Source: JBDSZL01 sp039925145 (lineage in GTDB: Bacteria > Acidobacteriota > Vicinamibacteria > Vicinamibacterales > SCN-69-37). Taken from it: a stretch of 64,000 nt of DNA. Of this stretch, positions 16,469-25,767 are shown piece by piece. The notes below the pieces were generated by a model. That model did not search any database and had not been told where the DNA came from. It worked only from the letters and a program-made list of their open reading frames with translations. The stretch lies in assembly GCA_039925145.1 (NCBI GenBank), contig JBDSZL010000071.1, positions 1-64,000 on the forward strand. Direction: 5' to 3'. The position numbers were made by a program, and so were the translations under genes. The stretch's first letter is position 1. Every line of letters starts with the position of its first letter.

Positions 16469-17039
16469 TCGGCAGACGACCGAAACCCAGATCACGCTCA
16501 CGCTGAACCTCGACGGACGCGGCCGGTACGACGTGCGCACCGGCATTCGTTTCCTGGATCACATGCTCGAGTTGTTCACGCGGCACGGTGGGTTCGACCT
16601 CACGCTGAAAGCGACAGGCGACCTCGATGTCGACGCCCATCACACCGTTGAGGACGTGGGCATCGCGCTCGGCGAGGCCGTGCTGGAGGCTGTCGGCACC
16701 AAGCGGGGGATCAACCGGGCGGGCTACTTCGTGATGCCGATGGACGAGACGCTGGCCGTGGCGGCCATCGACCTCTCCGGGCGGCCGTTCCCTGTGGTGG
16801 ATCTGAAGAAGGTGCGCGCGGCACGTGTTGGCGATCTGCCCACCGAGCTCGTACAGGATTTCTTCGAGGGATTCGCCAACGCGGCGCGCGCCAACGTCCA
16901 TCTGAAGGTGCTGTACGGCCGATCGAGCCACCATCAGATCGAGGCTGTGTTCAAAGCCTTCGCGCGTGCGCTTCGCGTCGCCTGCTCGAAGGACAAGCGT
17001 CTGGCGCGCACGCTGCCCTCGACCAAGGGGCTCCTGTGA
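16449..17039 (+). CDS. hisB: Imidazoleglycerol-phosphate dehydratase
   Basis: Dehydrates imidazoleglycerol phosphate to imidazole acetol phosphate. It is monofunctional: 196 residues, without the N-terminal histidinol-phosphate phosphatase of enteric HisB. The two manganese-binding motifs are FLDHMLELFTRHG (about 35-47) and DAHHTVEDVGI (about 63-73), with the repeat SSHHQIEAVFK near the end. I choose the TTG at 16449, preceded by GGAGGAG at 16438-16444, because it gives the exact family N-terminus (xRRATIDRQTTET). An ATG ten codons upstream is possible but adds atypical residues. It overlaps hisC by 20 bases and hisH by 4. Confidence 0.93.
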   Translation: MRRATIDRQTTETQITLTLNLDGRGRYDVRTGIRFLDHMLELFTRHGGFDLTLKATGDLDVDAHHTVEDVGIALGEAVLEAVGTKRGINRAGYFVMPMDETLAVAAIDLSGRPFPVVDLKKVRAARVGDLPTELVQDFFEGFANAARANVHLKVLYGRSSHHQIEAVFKAFARALRVACSKDKRLARTLPSTKGLL

Positions 17040-17647
17040 ACGTCGCGCTCATCGACTACGGAGCCGGGAATCTCACGTCTGTCATCAAGGGGCTCGAAAC
17101 CGTGGGCGCCACGGTGAACCTGGTGTCGAATCCCGCAGCCATTGAGCAGGCACCGGCCATCGTGATTCCCGGTGTCGGCCACTTCTCGGCCACGGCTTCG
17201 CTCGGCCGTGCACCATGGCTCGCCGCCATCAAAGGTGCGATTGCTCGCGGTGTGCCGCTTCTCGGCATCTGCCTGGGACTGCAGTGGCTGTTCGACGGCA
17301 GCGCCGAGTCGCCCGAGACAGCTGGGCTCGGCTTGATCCCGGGGCGCTGCTTCAGGCTCGAAGGCGACGTGAAGGTACCGCACGTCGGATGGAACACGCT
17401 CGAGCGGACCGCTCGGCCATCGCGGTTGCTCGCCGACGTTCCGGATGGCGCGTCCGCATACTTCACACACTCGTACGCGGCTCCGACGGTTGACGCCACA
17501 GTCGCGACCACGACGCACGCCATGTCGTTTTCTGCCGCTGTGGAACGTGACCTGGTGTTTGGCGTCCAGTTTCATCCGGAGAAATCTGGAACGACGGGCC
17601 TCACGATGCTCGCCAACTTCATGCGGGTTGCCGCCGAGGCGCGCTGA
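17036..17647 (+). CDS. hisH: Imidazole glycerol phosphate synthase, glutaminase subunit
   Basis: Class-I glutamine amidotransferase that feeds ammonia to HisF. The triad is complete: Cys79 in GICLGLQ, His180 and Glu182 in QFHPEKSG. The N-terminus MNVALIDYGAGNL is characteristic of HisH. Length is 203. The start is GTG 17036, in a GTGA overlap with hisB. One base separates it from hisF, with which it forms the heterodimer, fitting co-translation. Confidence 0.96.
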   Translation: MNVALIDYGAGNLTSVIKGLETVGATVNLVSNPAAIEQAPAIVIPGVGHFSATASLGRAPWLAAIKGAIARGVPLLGICLGLQWLFDGSAESPETAGLGLIPGRCFRLEGDVKVPHVGWNTLERTARPSRLLADVPDGASAYFTHSYAAPTVDATVATTTHAMSFSAAVERDLVFGVQFHPEKSGTTGLTMLANFMRVAAEAR

Positions 17648-17648
17648 G

Positions 17649-18410
17649 ATGCTGGCAAAGCGCCTGATCGCCTGCCTCGACGTCAGAAACGGGTGCGTTG
17701 TGAAAGGCGTCAACTTCGAAGGCCTCCGGCAGGCGGGTGATCCGGCCGAGTTGGCGACGCGCTACAACCAAGAGGGCATCGACGAGCTCACGGTCCTCGA
17801 CGTCACTGCCACGCTCGAGGGCCGGCGCGCCCTCGTCGAGACCATCCGGCAGGTGTCGCGTCAGATTTTCATCCCTCTTGCAGTAGGGGGCGGCATCAGA
17901 TCAGTGGATGATGCCCGCGCCGTGATCGACGCCGGTGCCGATAAAGTGAGCCTCAACAGCGCGGCCCTCGAGAATCCCGCGATCGTCACCGAGGTCGCGC
18001 AGATCTACGGGAGCCAGGCCGTGATCGTCGCAATCGACGCGAAGCGGGCGGACGGCCGGTTCGAGGTCTTCGGCCGAAGCGGCACGAGCCGCGAGCCGCG
18101 CGAAGCCGTGGCCTGGGCCCGCGAAGCCGAACAGCGGGGCGCCGGCGAGATTCTACTGACTTCCATCGACCGCGACGGGACACGCAGCGGTTTCGATTGC
18201 GAGCTCACGGCACAGGTGAGCCGCGCCGTGCAGATTCCCGTCATAGCGTCAGGCGGCGCAGGTCTGCCCGAGCACTTTCTCGATGTCTTCTCCGCGGGCC
18301 GTGCCGATGCGGCGCTGGCCGCCTCCATCTTCCACTTCTCCGAACACGCCGTGCGCGACCTGAAGGTCTTTCTGGCTGACCGCGGCGTGCCAATGCGTCT
18401 CGACTGGTAA
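17649..18410 (+). CDS. hisF: Imidazole glycerol phosphate synthase, cyclase subunit
   Basis: A (beta/alpha)8 barrel that condenses PRFAR with ammonia to imidazoleglycerol phosphate and AICAR. It has 253 residues. The catalytic aspartates are Asp11 (CLDVRNG) and Asp130 (VAIDAKR), and phosphate-binding loops are seen at AVGGGIRS (78-85) and ASGGAG. ATG 17649 is one base after the hisH stop. The longer upstream reading in this frame lies wholly in hisH and is not used. HisF and HisA are paralogous barrels and adjacent here. Confidence 0.97.
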   Translation: MLAKRLIACLDVRNGCVVKGVNFEGLRQAGDPAELATRYNQEGIDELTVLDVTATLEGRRALVETIRQVSRQIFIPLAVGGGIRSVDDARAVIDAGADKVSLNSAALENPAIVTEVAQIYGSQAVIVAIDAKRADGRFEVFGRSGTSREPREAVAWAREAEQRGAGEILLTSIDRDGTRSGFDCELTAQVSRAVQIPVIASGGAGLPEHFLDVFSAGRADAALAASIFHFSEHAVRDLKVFLADRGVPMRLDW

Positions 18411-18417
18411 ACGAACC

Positions 18418-19098
18418 GTGCTTATTCCTTCAATCGATCTCATGGGCGGCCGCGTGGTGCAGTTGCAGCAGGGCGAGCGCCTCGCTCTGGAATCCGACGA
18501 CGTGGATGGCTGGGTTCAAAAGTTCTCGGGCTTCCAGATCGTGCAGCTGATTGACCTGGACGCCGCAATGGGCCGGCCGGCCAACGACGACCTCGTCCGC
18601 TCCATCGCGAGCCGTCTGCCCTGCCAGGTGGGCGGCGGCGTGCGATCGATCGAGCGCGCGCAGGAGTTGCTCGATGCTGGCGCGAGACGGGTCATCCTGG
18701 GGTCGTCGCTCTTCAACGACCGCGGCGTCAATCGCGCCCGGGCCGAGGCCTTCGCCGAAGTGCTCAATCGTGACGTGCTGATTGGCGCCATCGACAGCCG
18801 TGCCGGCAAGGTCGTGATTCACGGGTGGAAGACGCCGCTCACGATCACGCCCGAGGATGCGGCGCGCGCCCTCGAGCCGTTCGTCGGTGGCCTGCTCTAC
18901 ACGCACGTGGACACCGAGGGGATGATGACGGGCCTGAACCTCGACGCCGTCAAGTCGGTGCAGGCCGCAAGCCGTCTGCGTCTCATCGCCGCCGGAGGCA
19001 TCAGGACGCGCGAGGAGATCGACACGCTGCACCAGCTGGGCATCGACGCGGTGGTGGGGATGGCGATCTACACGGGCGCGATCGAGATCAGACCGTGA
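18418..19098 (+). CDS. hisA: ProFAR isomerase (HisA)
   Basis: Amadori rearrangement of ProFAR to PRFAR, fourth step of the pathway. It is a barrel protein of 226 residues, somewhat shorter than most HisA (about 240). Catalytic aspartates are Asp7 (PSIDLMGG) and Asp126 (GAIDSRAG); VGGGVRS (71-77) and AAGGIRT are the phosphate loops. VVQLQQGE replaces the usual VRLxQG. The start is GTG 18418. As in organisms with separate trp genes, no sign shows whether it also acts as PriA/TrpF. It is the last recognisable histidine gene of the run; an SDR gene follows after 7 bases. Confidence 0.94.
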   Translation: MLIPSIDLMGGRVVQLQQGERLALESDDVDGWVQKFSGFQIVQLIDLDAAMGRPANDDLVRSIASRLPCQVGGGVRSIERAQELLDAGARRVILGSSLFNDRGVNRARAEAFAEVLNRDVLIGAIDSRAGKVVIHGWKTPLTITPEDAARALEPFVGGLLYTHVDTEGMMTGLNLDAVKSVQAASRLRLIAAGGIRTREEIDTLHQLGIDAVVGMAIYTGAIEIRP

Positions 19099-19105
19099 GC
19101 CGCCG

Positions 19106-20020
19106 ATGAAGATCGTCCTCGCCGGTGGGTCGGGCTTCCTCGGACAGATGCTCGCGCGCGACCTGGCCGCCAACGCGCACGACGTGGTGATCCTGAGCCG
19201 AGAAAACCCGACGCAGCCCGGACCGCCCGCCATCCGCCAAGTGGTCTGGCGTCCGGATGGCAGCGCCGGCGAGTGGGCCTCGGCGCTGGATGGCAGCGAC
19301 GCAGTCGTCAATCTGGCCGGCGCCGGCATCGCGGACAAGCGCTGGACCGCGGCGCGCAAACAAATGCTCCTCACCAGCCGCGTCCAGAGCACGCGCAGCC
19401 TGCTCGCCGCAATCGATCGCGTGCGCGCCAGGCCGGCGGTGTTCATTCAGAACTGTGGAATCGGCTACTACGGAACGGCGCGCGGCTCCGAGCCGGTCGA
19501 CGAACGCGACCGCCCGGGCAACGACTTCCTCGCGCGACTGTGCGTGGACTGGGAGGCCGCCGCGGCGCCCATCGCGTCGCTCGGCTGCCGCCTCGTCTAC
19601 CTCCGCACGGGAGTCGTGCTCGCGGCCAACGGCGGCGCGCTCCCCAAGATGACCCTGCCGTTCCGCTTCTTCGCCGGTGGTCCCCTCGGGTCAGGGCAGC
19701 AGTATCTGTCGTGGATTCACATCGAGGACTGGCTGAGCATGATGGCGTGGTCGCTCGCGAACGGCGCCCTCTCGGGCCCCGTGAACGCCACATCACCCTC
19801 TCCTGTGACGAACAGCGACTTCTCACGCGCGATTGGCGCCGCGCTCCACCGCCCGAGCCTGCTGCCCGTCCCCGGCTTCGTGCTGAAGATCCTCGTCGGC
19901 GAACTGGCCGATGCTGCGCTGCTCGGCGGTCAGCGCGCGCTACCGCGTTCTGCGCAACGGGAGGGGTTCGTCTTCAAGCACCCACAGGTGGGCGAGGCCC
20001 TGCGGTCGCTGCTCTCCTGA
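19106..20020 (+). CDS. TIGR01777 / SDR39U1 family epimerase-like protein
   Basis: A 304-residue extended short-chain dehydrogenase. The N-terminal Rossmann loop is VLAGGSGFLGQMLA (4-17), and VNLAGAGIADKRWT with the following RVQSTR is the family signature (YfcH in E. coli, SDR39U1 in animals). A DUF1731 C-terminal domain ends with a QRALPRSAQREGFVFKHP stretch, also typical. Cofactor is probably NADP(H), and the substrate is unknown in the family. Only 7 bases after hisA, so it may be read through from the histidine operon, but no functional link is known. Confidence 0.88.
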   Translation: MKIVLAGGSGFLGQMLARDLAANAHDVVILSRENPTQPGPPAIRQVVWRPDGSAGEWASALDGSDAVVNLAGAGIADKRWTAARKQMLLTSRVQSTRSLLAAIDRVRARPAVFIQNCGIGYYGTARGSEPVDERDRPGNDFLARLCVDWEAAAAPIASLGCRLVYLRTGVVLAANGGALPKMTLPFRFFAGGPLGSGQQYLSWIHIEDWLSMMAWSLANGALSGPVNATSPSPVTNSDFSRAIGAALHRPSLLPVPGFVLKILVGELADAALLGGQRALPRSAQREGFVFKHPQVGEALRSLLS

Positions 20021-20065
20021 CAGAAGCGAACGTGCCTCTGTCGCGCTCCCTCACACCACACGGGG

Positions 20066-20179
20066 AGCCCACCTGCGCTTCCACCAGTCCAGGGCGCCAT
20101 CAACAACGCGATTTTCGCCGCGACCGGCAAGCGGATTCGGAGCCTCCCCATGGCCAAACAGGGTTTCAGCGGGGCCTGA
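20066..20179 (+). pseudogene. Relic: C-terminal tail of a molybdenum hydroxylase large subunit
   Basis: In frame to a TGA at 20177-20179 lies a peptide SPPALPPVQGAINNAIF, continuing AATGKRIRSLPMAKQGFSGA. This matches the invariant end of xanthine-dehydrogenase/isoquinoline-oxidoreductase-type molybdopterin subunits (GEPP..PxxAAIxNAIFAATGKRxRxLP). Those proteins exceed 700 residues, yet here only about 35 codons remain, with no start and nothing similar upstream, where the SDR gene ends at 20020. It is best read as the stump of a deleted gene. Similarity is by recall of the family ending, not by alignment. Confidence 0.6.
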
Positions 20180-20261
20180 TCGACCCTGGTCTCCGCGGCT
20201 GCGGCGCACGCCCGCACTCGCCATTCGCGCTCACTCCCTATAATGGTGAGAGGGGGCCGCG

Positions 20262-20588
20262 ATGCACATCACCATGGTGAAGAAACGAATGGCCGATGGG
20301 TCCGAGTGCCGCAAGTGCGTCGAGGCCACGGAACATCTGCAGTCGCGGGGTCTCTGGGACCGCATCGACGATATCGTGTGGGCGCACGAGAACGATCCGA
20401 TGAGCCCGGGCATGAAGATGGGTGAGGACCTGGGCGTCGAGCGCGCTCCGTTCTTTCTCGTCCGTGAGGGTACCGGCGAGTCGATCTATACGAGCGTGCT
20501 GCAACTCGTCAGGGAGCGACTCGGCCAGACCGTCAGCGTTCGAGAGCAGGTGCTGGCGATCGACCCGGACGACATCGGCGGAATCTAG
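20262..20588 (+). CDS. CxxC thioredoxin/glutaredoxin-like protein
   Basis: A 108-residue cytoplasmic protein. After a short beta strand comes a CRKC motif (Cys17, Cys20) followed by a helix, and near residue 72 RAPFFLV supplies the strand with a cis-proline-like position expected in a thioredoxin fold. This order suggests a small thiol oxidoreductase, but it does not belong to a family I can name. A perfect TATAAT at 20239-20244 and GAGAGGGGG just before the ATG support expression from its own promoter; no convincing -35 element is seen. A hairpin follows the stop. Confidence 0.65.
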   Translation: MHITMVKKRMADGSECRKCVEATEHLQSRGLWDRIDDIVWAHENDPMSPGMKMGEDLGVERAPFFLVREGTGESIYTSVLQLVRERLGQTVSVREQVLAIDPDDIGGI

Positions 20589-20591
20589 CAG

Positions 20592-20627
20592 GGCGGGCAC
20601 CGGTCCACCCCGTGCCTGCCCGCCTTT
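20592..20627 (+). terminator. Weak terminator-like hairpin between convergent genes
   Basis: GGCGGGCA (20592-20599) and TGCCCGCC (20617-20624) form an eight-pair stem with a 17-base loop, followed by only TTT. It lies between the stops of the CxxC protein and the basic-tail protein. The short T tract makes termination uncertain. Confidence 0.4.
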
Positions 20628-20637
20628 CCTGGCCCGG

Positions 20638-21168
20638 CTAACGCCTGCGGCTCGACTTGGGAGTCCGTGGCTTCGAGCCCCTCGCCATTTCCCGGCCCCT
20701 GCCGGCGCCCGCCGATTTCGCTCGCCCGCTCGGTTTCGACTTACGCCGCGCGACGCTCGCGCCGGCAGATCGACCGGCGCTCTTCGCGGCGGCGCGTGTC
20801 TTGCTGGCTGACGTTCGGGAAGACCCGCCACTCTTGCGCGCGCGACCGTTGCCACCAGGGGCGCGAGACGATTCGCGCCGGCCGGAGTCACCGGAACGCG
20901 ACACCAGCTTGTTGAAGTTGCTCGGCTGTCCGGTCGACGTCCGGTCCTGCACCAGCAGGGCGAGATTGTTGTCGTCGAAGGCCTTGAACCATTGCTCCCA
21001 GGAGATCGGCTCCAAGGTGTCCTCGCCGGAGAACCCCGGAAAGTCGAGACGGATCATCCCGGGATCTCCCTCGGTTCCCGTCTGCTTCACACAGGCGGGC
21101 TGAGCCTGTCGCTCCTCGGCCCACCTGCGAATCTGATCGTGGTCAGTGAGTGGCTGTGCTGATGCCAT
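20638..21168 (-). CDS. Small protein with acidic globular head and long basic tail
   Basis: A 176-residue protein in two parts. Residues 1-95 (TDHDQIRRWAEER, then DPGMIRLDFPGFSGED and NNLALLVQD, ending FNKLVSR) match a small conserved protein that databases often mislabel as 1,4-alpha-glucan branching enzyme; it has no glycosidase features. Residues 96-176 are low-complexity Arg/Lys/Ser/Ala/Gly with many SKTRAAAKS-like steps, resembling histone-H1-like tails and likely to bind nucleic acid. The head-plus-tail arrangement is unusual. It may be a DNA- or RNA-associated protein, but that is inference from composition. Confidence 0.7.
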   Translation of the reverse strand: MASAQPLTDHDQIRRWAEERQAQPACVKQTGTEGDPGMIRLDFPGFSGEDTLEPISWEQWFKAFDDNNLALLVQDRTSTGQPSNFNKLVSRSGDSGRRESSRAPGGNGRARKSGGSSRTSASKTRAAAKSAGRSAGASVARRKSKPSGRAKSAGAGRGREMARGSKPRTPKSSRRR

Positions 21169-21342
21169 GCGGGTCTCCTTGTGCCGTGCGCGCGAACGTA
21201 CGTACGAGTGAGTTGGACTGGAGAGGAATCAGATTAAAGCGGCAAGGCCTCTGTCGCGCACAATTTCTTCGCGGCGGACGTTCACCGTGGGCCTGCGGTG
21301 GCGCTACGGACGCGACTGATACCCGTTAGCGCGCCCCGGGGT

Positions 21343-22071
21343 CTACTTGACGTTGCCGGCGTGCAGGCCGCACTCTTTGCGCGTTTCTTCTTCCCACCAC
21401 CAGCGTCCCTCGCGCTCGTGCTGACCTGGGTTCACGGGTCGCGTGCAGGGCTCACAGCCGATTGAGACGAATCCGCGGTCGTGCAGCGTGTTGTACGGCA
21501 CATCGTGCTCGCGGATATAGGCCCACACCTGTTTCGATGTCCAGAGGCTGAGCGGGTTGAACTTCACGAGCGGCCGGTCGGCCGTCCCGAACGTGCGATC
21601 GAGCTGAACAACGGGAATTTCGGCCCTGGTACCGGGACTCTGATCTTTACGTTGACCGGTGACCCACGCGCGATACGGATGGAGGGCGCGGACCAGGGGC
21701 TCGACCTTGCGGATGCCGCAGCACTCCTTGTGACCGTCGCGATAGAACGAGAACAGCCCCTTCTCGCGGACCATGCCCTGCACCGATTCAGGCTGCGGAA
21801 ACATGGCATCGATTTGAATGCCGTAGTGGTCGCGGACCTTCTCGATGAACTGATAGGTCTCGGCATGGAGACGTCCGGTATCGAGCGTGAACACCCGGAA
21901 TGCCCCACCCAGCTTGGCCGCCATGTCGATCAGGACCACGTCTTCGGCCCCACTGAAGGAAATCGCGATGTTCGACGCGTAGTCGCGCAACGCCAGCCCC
22001 AGTATTTCCTGCGGTTCCTTCGTCGCGTATTCGGCCGCCACAGCCGGGATGTTCGTCGCGTCAAGCGCCAT
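21343..22071 (-). CDS. cysH: Adenylyl-sulfate (APS) reductase, assimilatory
   Basis: Reduces activated sulfate to sulfite with thioredoxin electrons. It is a 242-residue PAPS/APS reductase. SFSGAEDVVLID (38-49) is the PP-loop, and the catalytic cysteine is Cys234 in KECGLH. The additional Cys117-Cys118 and Cys206/Cys209 (CCG...CEPC) bind a [4Fe-4S] cluster, which marks the APS-using type rather than the cluster-free PAPS type of enterics. It lies 18 bases after ychF, probably on the same transcript. No ATP sulfurylase or sulfite reductase is found in the window. Confidence 0.94.
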   Translation of the reverse strand: MALDATNIPAVAAEYATKEPQEILGLALRDYASNIAISFSGAEDVVLIDMAAKLGGAFRVFTLDTGRLHAETYQFIEKVRDHYGIQIDAMFPQPESVQGMVREKGLFSFYRDGHKECCGIRKVEPLVRALHPYRAWVTGQRKDQSPGTRAEIPVVQLDRTFGTADRPLVKFNPLSLWTSKQVWAYIREHDVPYNTLHDRGFVSIGCEPCTRPVNPGQHEREGRWWWEEETRKECGLHAGNVK

Positions 22072-22089
22072 TACACGCCCCTCGATGTG

Positions 22090-23193
<1,104 letters not shown>

Positions 23194-23291
23194 GATGGTC
23201 TTGGGGGATGCGGGCGCGTGTCGCGCGGCTCTGTTGATTATCGCAGAAAGGGCGAGCGGGTGGCCTGTCGCTGGCGGCAGGGCGGCGAGCC

Positions 23292-24716
23292 TCAGAACTG
23301 GAAGTAGATGAAATCCAGCGACGTCCGGCTGCGAAACACGAGGAGCGTCGCCAGCAACACGCCGCACAGCACCGCCTGCGCCGCCACCCAGCCCCACCGC
23401 TGGGGTGGCGCTTTGACGGTCCGCGCTGGGGCTGTGCGCAGTTCCTCCCATGCGCCGTGCACCCACAGCGGCAACGAGTAGGCAGCCGCCGTGAGCAGAA
23501 GATAGATCCCGGTCTGACGCTGCAGCGTGGTGCTCGCCCACGGCGACAGCGTGAGGTCGTGCAGAAGAAAACGAATGTCCGTCTCCCGGAACATCAACCA
23601 GCCGACCTCGACCAGTACGAACATCCCGACGATTCTCAGTGGTGTCAGCACTCGAAGCATGAGCGTGGACGTCACCGGCCAGCGGCCAAAGAGCCGCGCA
23701 GCCACGAGCAGGACCCCGTGATACAGCCCCCACAGCACGTAGTTCCAGCTCGCGCCGTGCCAGAGGCCTGACAGGAGAAACGTCACCAGCACGTTCCTCG
23801 CGGTGAACCACCGCCCGCGCCGGGAGCCCCCGAGCGGGATGTACACGTAATCGCGAAACCACGACGACAGCGAGATGTGCCACCGCCGCCAGAAATCGAC
23901 TGGGCCGCGCGCGAAGTAGGGATGATGGAAGTTGCGCATCAGGTCGAAACCGAACCAGCGGGCTGTCCCTCGAGCGATGTCACTGTAGGCCGAGAAGTCG
24001 GCGTAGATCTGGATGCCGAAGGCAAACACTCCCGCCCACAGCACCTCGAACGACGGGTCCTTCAGTCCGAAGACCTTGTTCGCGATGATGCCGACGTTGT
24101 CCGCGATCACGAGCTTCTTGAAATATCCCCACACCATCAACACGGTCGCCTCTCGCGCGGCGACCCAGGAGAACACCCGCGGCTGCTCAACCTGTGGCAG
24201 CAGACGCGAGGCGCGCTCGATGGGCCCGGCGACGAGCTGCGGGAAGAAGCAGACGAACGCGGCAAAGTCGAAGAAGCTTCGGCGGGCCGTCAGCGTGCCT
24301 CGGTAGACGTCGATGGTGTAGCTGAGCTCCTGGAATGTGTAGAACGACACGCCTACCGGCAGCACCACAGCGAGTGTGGTGCGCGGCACGTCGAGTCCCG
24401 CCAGCGTGAGCGCGGCATGCACGTTCTCAGCGAAGAAGTTGAAATACTTGAAGAATCCGAGCATCCCGAGGTTGGCTGCCAGGCTCAGTCCCAGAAACAG
24501 CCGACGCTTCTCCGGCCAGTCGGCCATCCCCCGGCCGGCCCAGTAGTCGGCCACCGTCGTCGCAAATACGAGCGTCACGAACCAGGGGTGAACGTAGCCG
24601 TAGAAGACGTAACTGGCGGCGACGAGCCAGAGGTTCTGCGCCCTCCGCGGCAGCCGCCAGTACACGGTGACGACGATCAGAAAGAACGCGGCAAAGTCGA
24701 GGCTGTGAAAGATCAT
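23292..24716 (-). CDS. MBOAT family O-acyltransferase (AlgI-like)
   Basis: A 474-residue integral membrane enzyme. Many hydrophobic helices and the family signatures are present: an N-terminal FHSLDFAAFF helix, FKYFNFF, FPQLVAGPIERA (around residue 166), and the catalytic His in SGLWHGASWNYVLWG (about 321-335). AlgI/PatA-type members move acyl groups across the membrane to a periplasmic SGNH-type partner that acylates a polysaccharide. The preceding gene encodes such an SGNH-like protein, with a 4-base overlap. No alginate or cellulose genes are nearby, so the glycan is unknown. Confidence 0.92.
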   Translation of the reverse strand: MIFHSLDFAAFFLIVVTVYWRLPRRAQNLWLVAASYVFYGYVHPWFVTLVFATTVADYWAGRGMADWPEKRRLFLGLSLAANLGMLGFFKYFNFFAENVHAALTLAGLDVPRTTLAVVLPVGVSFYTFQELSYTIDVYRGTLTARRSFFDFAAFVCFFPQLVAGPIERASRLLPQVEQPRVFSWVAAREATVLMVWGYFKKLVIADNVGIIANKVFGLKDPSFEVLWAGVFAFGIQIYADFSAYSDIARGTARWFGFDLMRNFHHPYFARGPVDFWRRWHISLSSWFRDYVYIPLGGSRRGRWFTARNVLVTFLLSGLWHGASWNYVLWGLYHGVLLVAARLFGRWPVTSTLMLRVLTPLRIVGMFVLVEVGWLMFRETDIRFLLHDLTLSPWASTTLQRQTGIYLLLTAAAYSLPLWVHGAWEELRTAPARTVKAPPQRWGWVAAQAVLCGVLLATLLVFRSRTSLDFIYFQF

Positions 24717-25765
24717 CGCGAAGCGCCTGCCAGCCGCTTCGCGAACAGGTCCGTGTACCGCGGTATCTCCTCATCCAGGATGTGATCCCCATCGTCGTAC
24801 CGCAGCGTCGCGAGCTCGTGCACATCGCGATCGTCGAGGTAGAGAGCCCCCTGTGACTGCAGATAATCCCGGAGACTGCGCACGTACTGCCGGAGTCTGG
24901 AGCTCTCGCGTGGGGGAAACCCACGATCGGGTCGCCGGAGGACGCGAACGAAGGCGAGCTGAATGCCACTGGCTCTGGCGAGCTCGAGCATCGCGGGGAG
25001 CACCGAGATGGGCACCCGCGCCTTGAAGTCCGTTTCGGCCGAGTCGGACTCCGCCATGTCCGCCGCCTCGAACGGGCGCAGGTGGTCGAGCCCGAACGAC
25101 GCATTCATGTCGTCTAGGAATTGCGCGCGGCCCACGCGACCCGCCACGCGAGCGCTCGCCCACGTCGACAGGGCGGGGTCGGTCCAGGTGCGCGTGCGTT
25201 CCACCGCAAACAACGTGTCGATCCACCCGTGAACTCTGAACCAGGGATTGTGCGTGTGCGCCTCGACGGCAGCGTTCAGTTGAGGCTCGAGGTCGATCGC
25301 CTCCCGATCGGCGGAAAAACGGTCGCGTCCGGTGAGCCGGAACAACGGGTCTGTCAGCTGAGTGTCGCGAAAGAAGACGATCACTCGCGCCGGATGCGCC
25401 CCACTCGCGACCACATAGTTCTTGAAGCGGAGGTACCAGTGCGCCGAGCCCGTCGCGAAGCGCATCAGCGACAGAACTGACTGCCCCGTCAGATGTCCGA
25501 GCCTGTCCGGGTCGACCCGCAGCGCCATTGAATCGCCAATCAGCACCTCGTCGGGCCGGCGGGCGCGCACCTCTTCGAGCGGGCCTGGATCGAAGGGATA
25601 TCGCTCCCGTGCCGTCTCGAGCGCAGGCAGATAACTGGGCTGGAGCGCCGACGCCGCGGGCCCCCAGGCGTGGAGTATTGGTCGCCACAGCAGGGGGCAC
25701 ACCGACATCAGTGTCGCGAACAGGACGAAGCTCCTCACCCCACGGCGAGATCTCCAGAGCGCCAT
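24713..25765 (-). CDS. Membrane-anchored SGNH-like (AlgX/AlgJ-type) protein
   Basis: A 350-residue protein with one N-terminal membrane segment (about 12-32) and a large extracytoplasmic domain. VLIGDSMALRVDP (about 76-88) is the GDS block of SGNH hydrolases, with the nucleophile Ser; a later Asp/His pair typical of block V is in LDDRDVHEL (about 317-325). It ends in a DHIL-containing segment. It overlaps the MBOAT gene by 4 bases, so it is the likely acyl-transferring partner. ATG 25765 starts two bases after the upstream stop and gives a proper membrane anchor; the open frame further upstream does not. Confidence 0.75.
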   Translation of the reverse strand: MALWRSRRGVRSFVLFATLMSVCPLLWRPILHAWGPAASALQPSYLPALETARERYPFDPGPLEEVRARRPDEVLIGDSMALRVDPDRLGHLTGQSVLSLMRFATGSAHWYLRFKNYVVASGAHPARVIVFFRDTQLTDPLFRLTGRDRFSADREAIDLEPQLNAAVEAHTHNPWFRVHGWIDTLFAVERTRTWTDPALSTWASARVAGRVGRAQFLDDMNASFGLDHLRPFEAADMAESDSAETDFKARVPISVLPAMLELARASGIQLAFVRVLRRPDRGFPPRESSRLRQYVRSLRDYLQSQGALYLDDRDVHELATLRYDDGDHILDEEIPRYTDLFAKRLAGASR

Positions 25766-25767
25766 CG

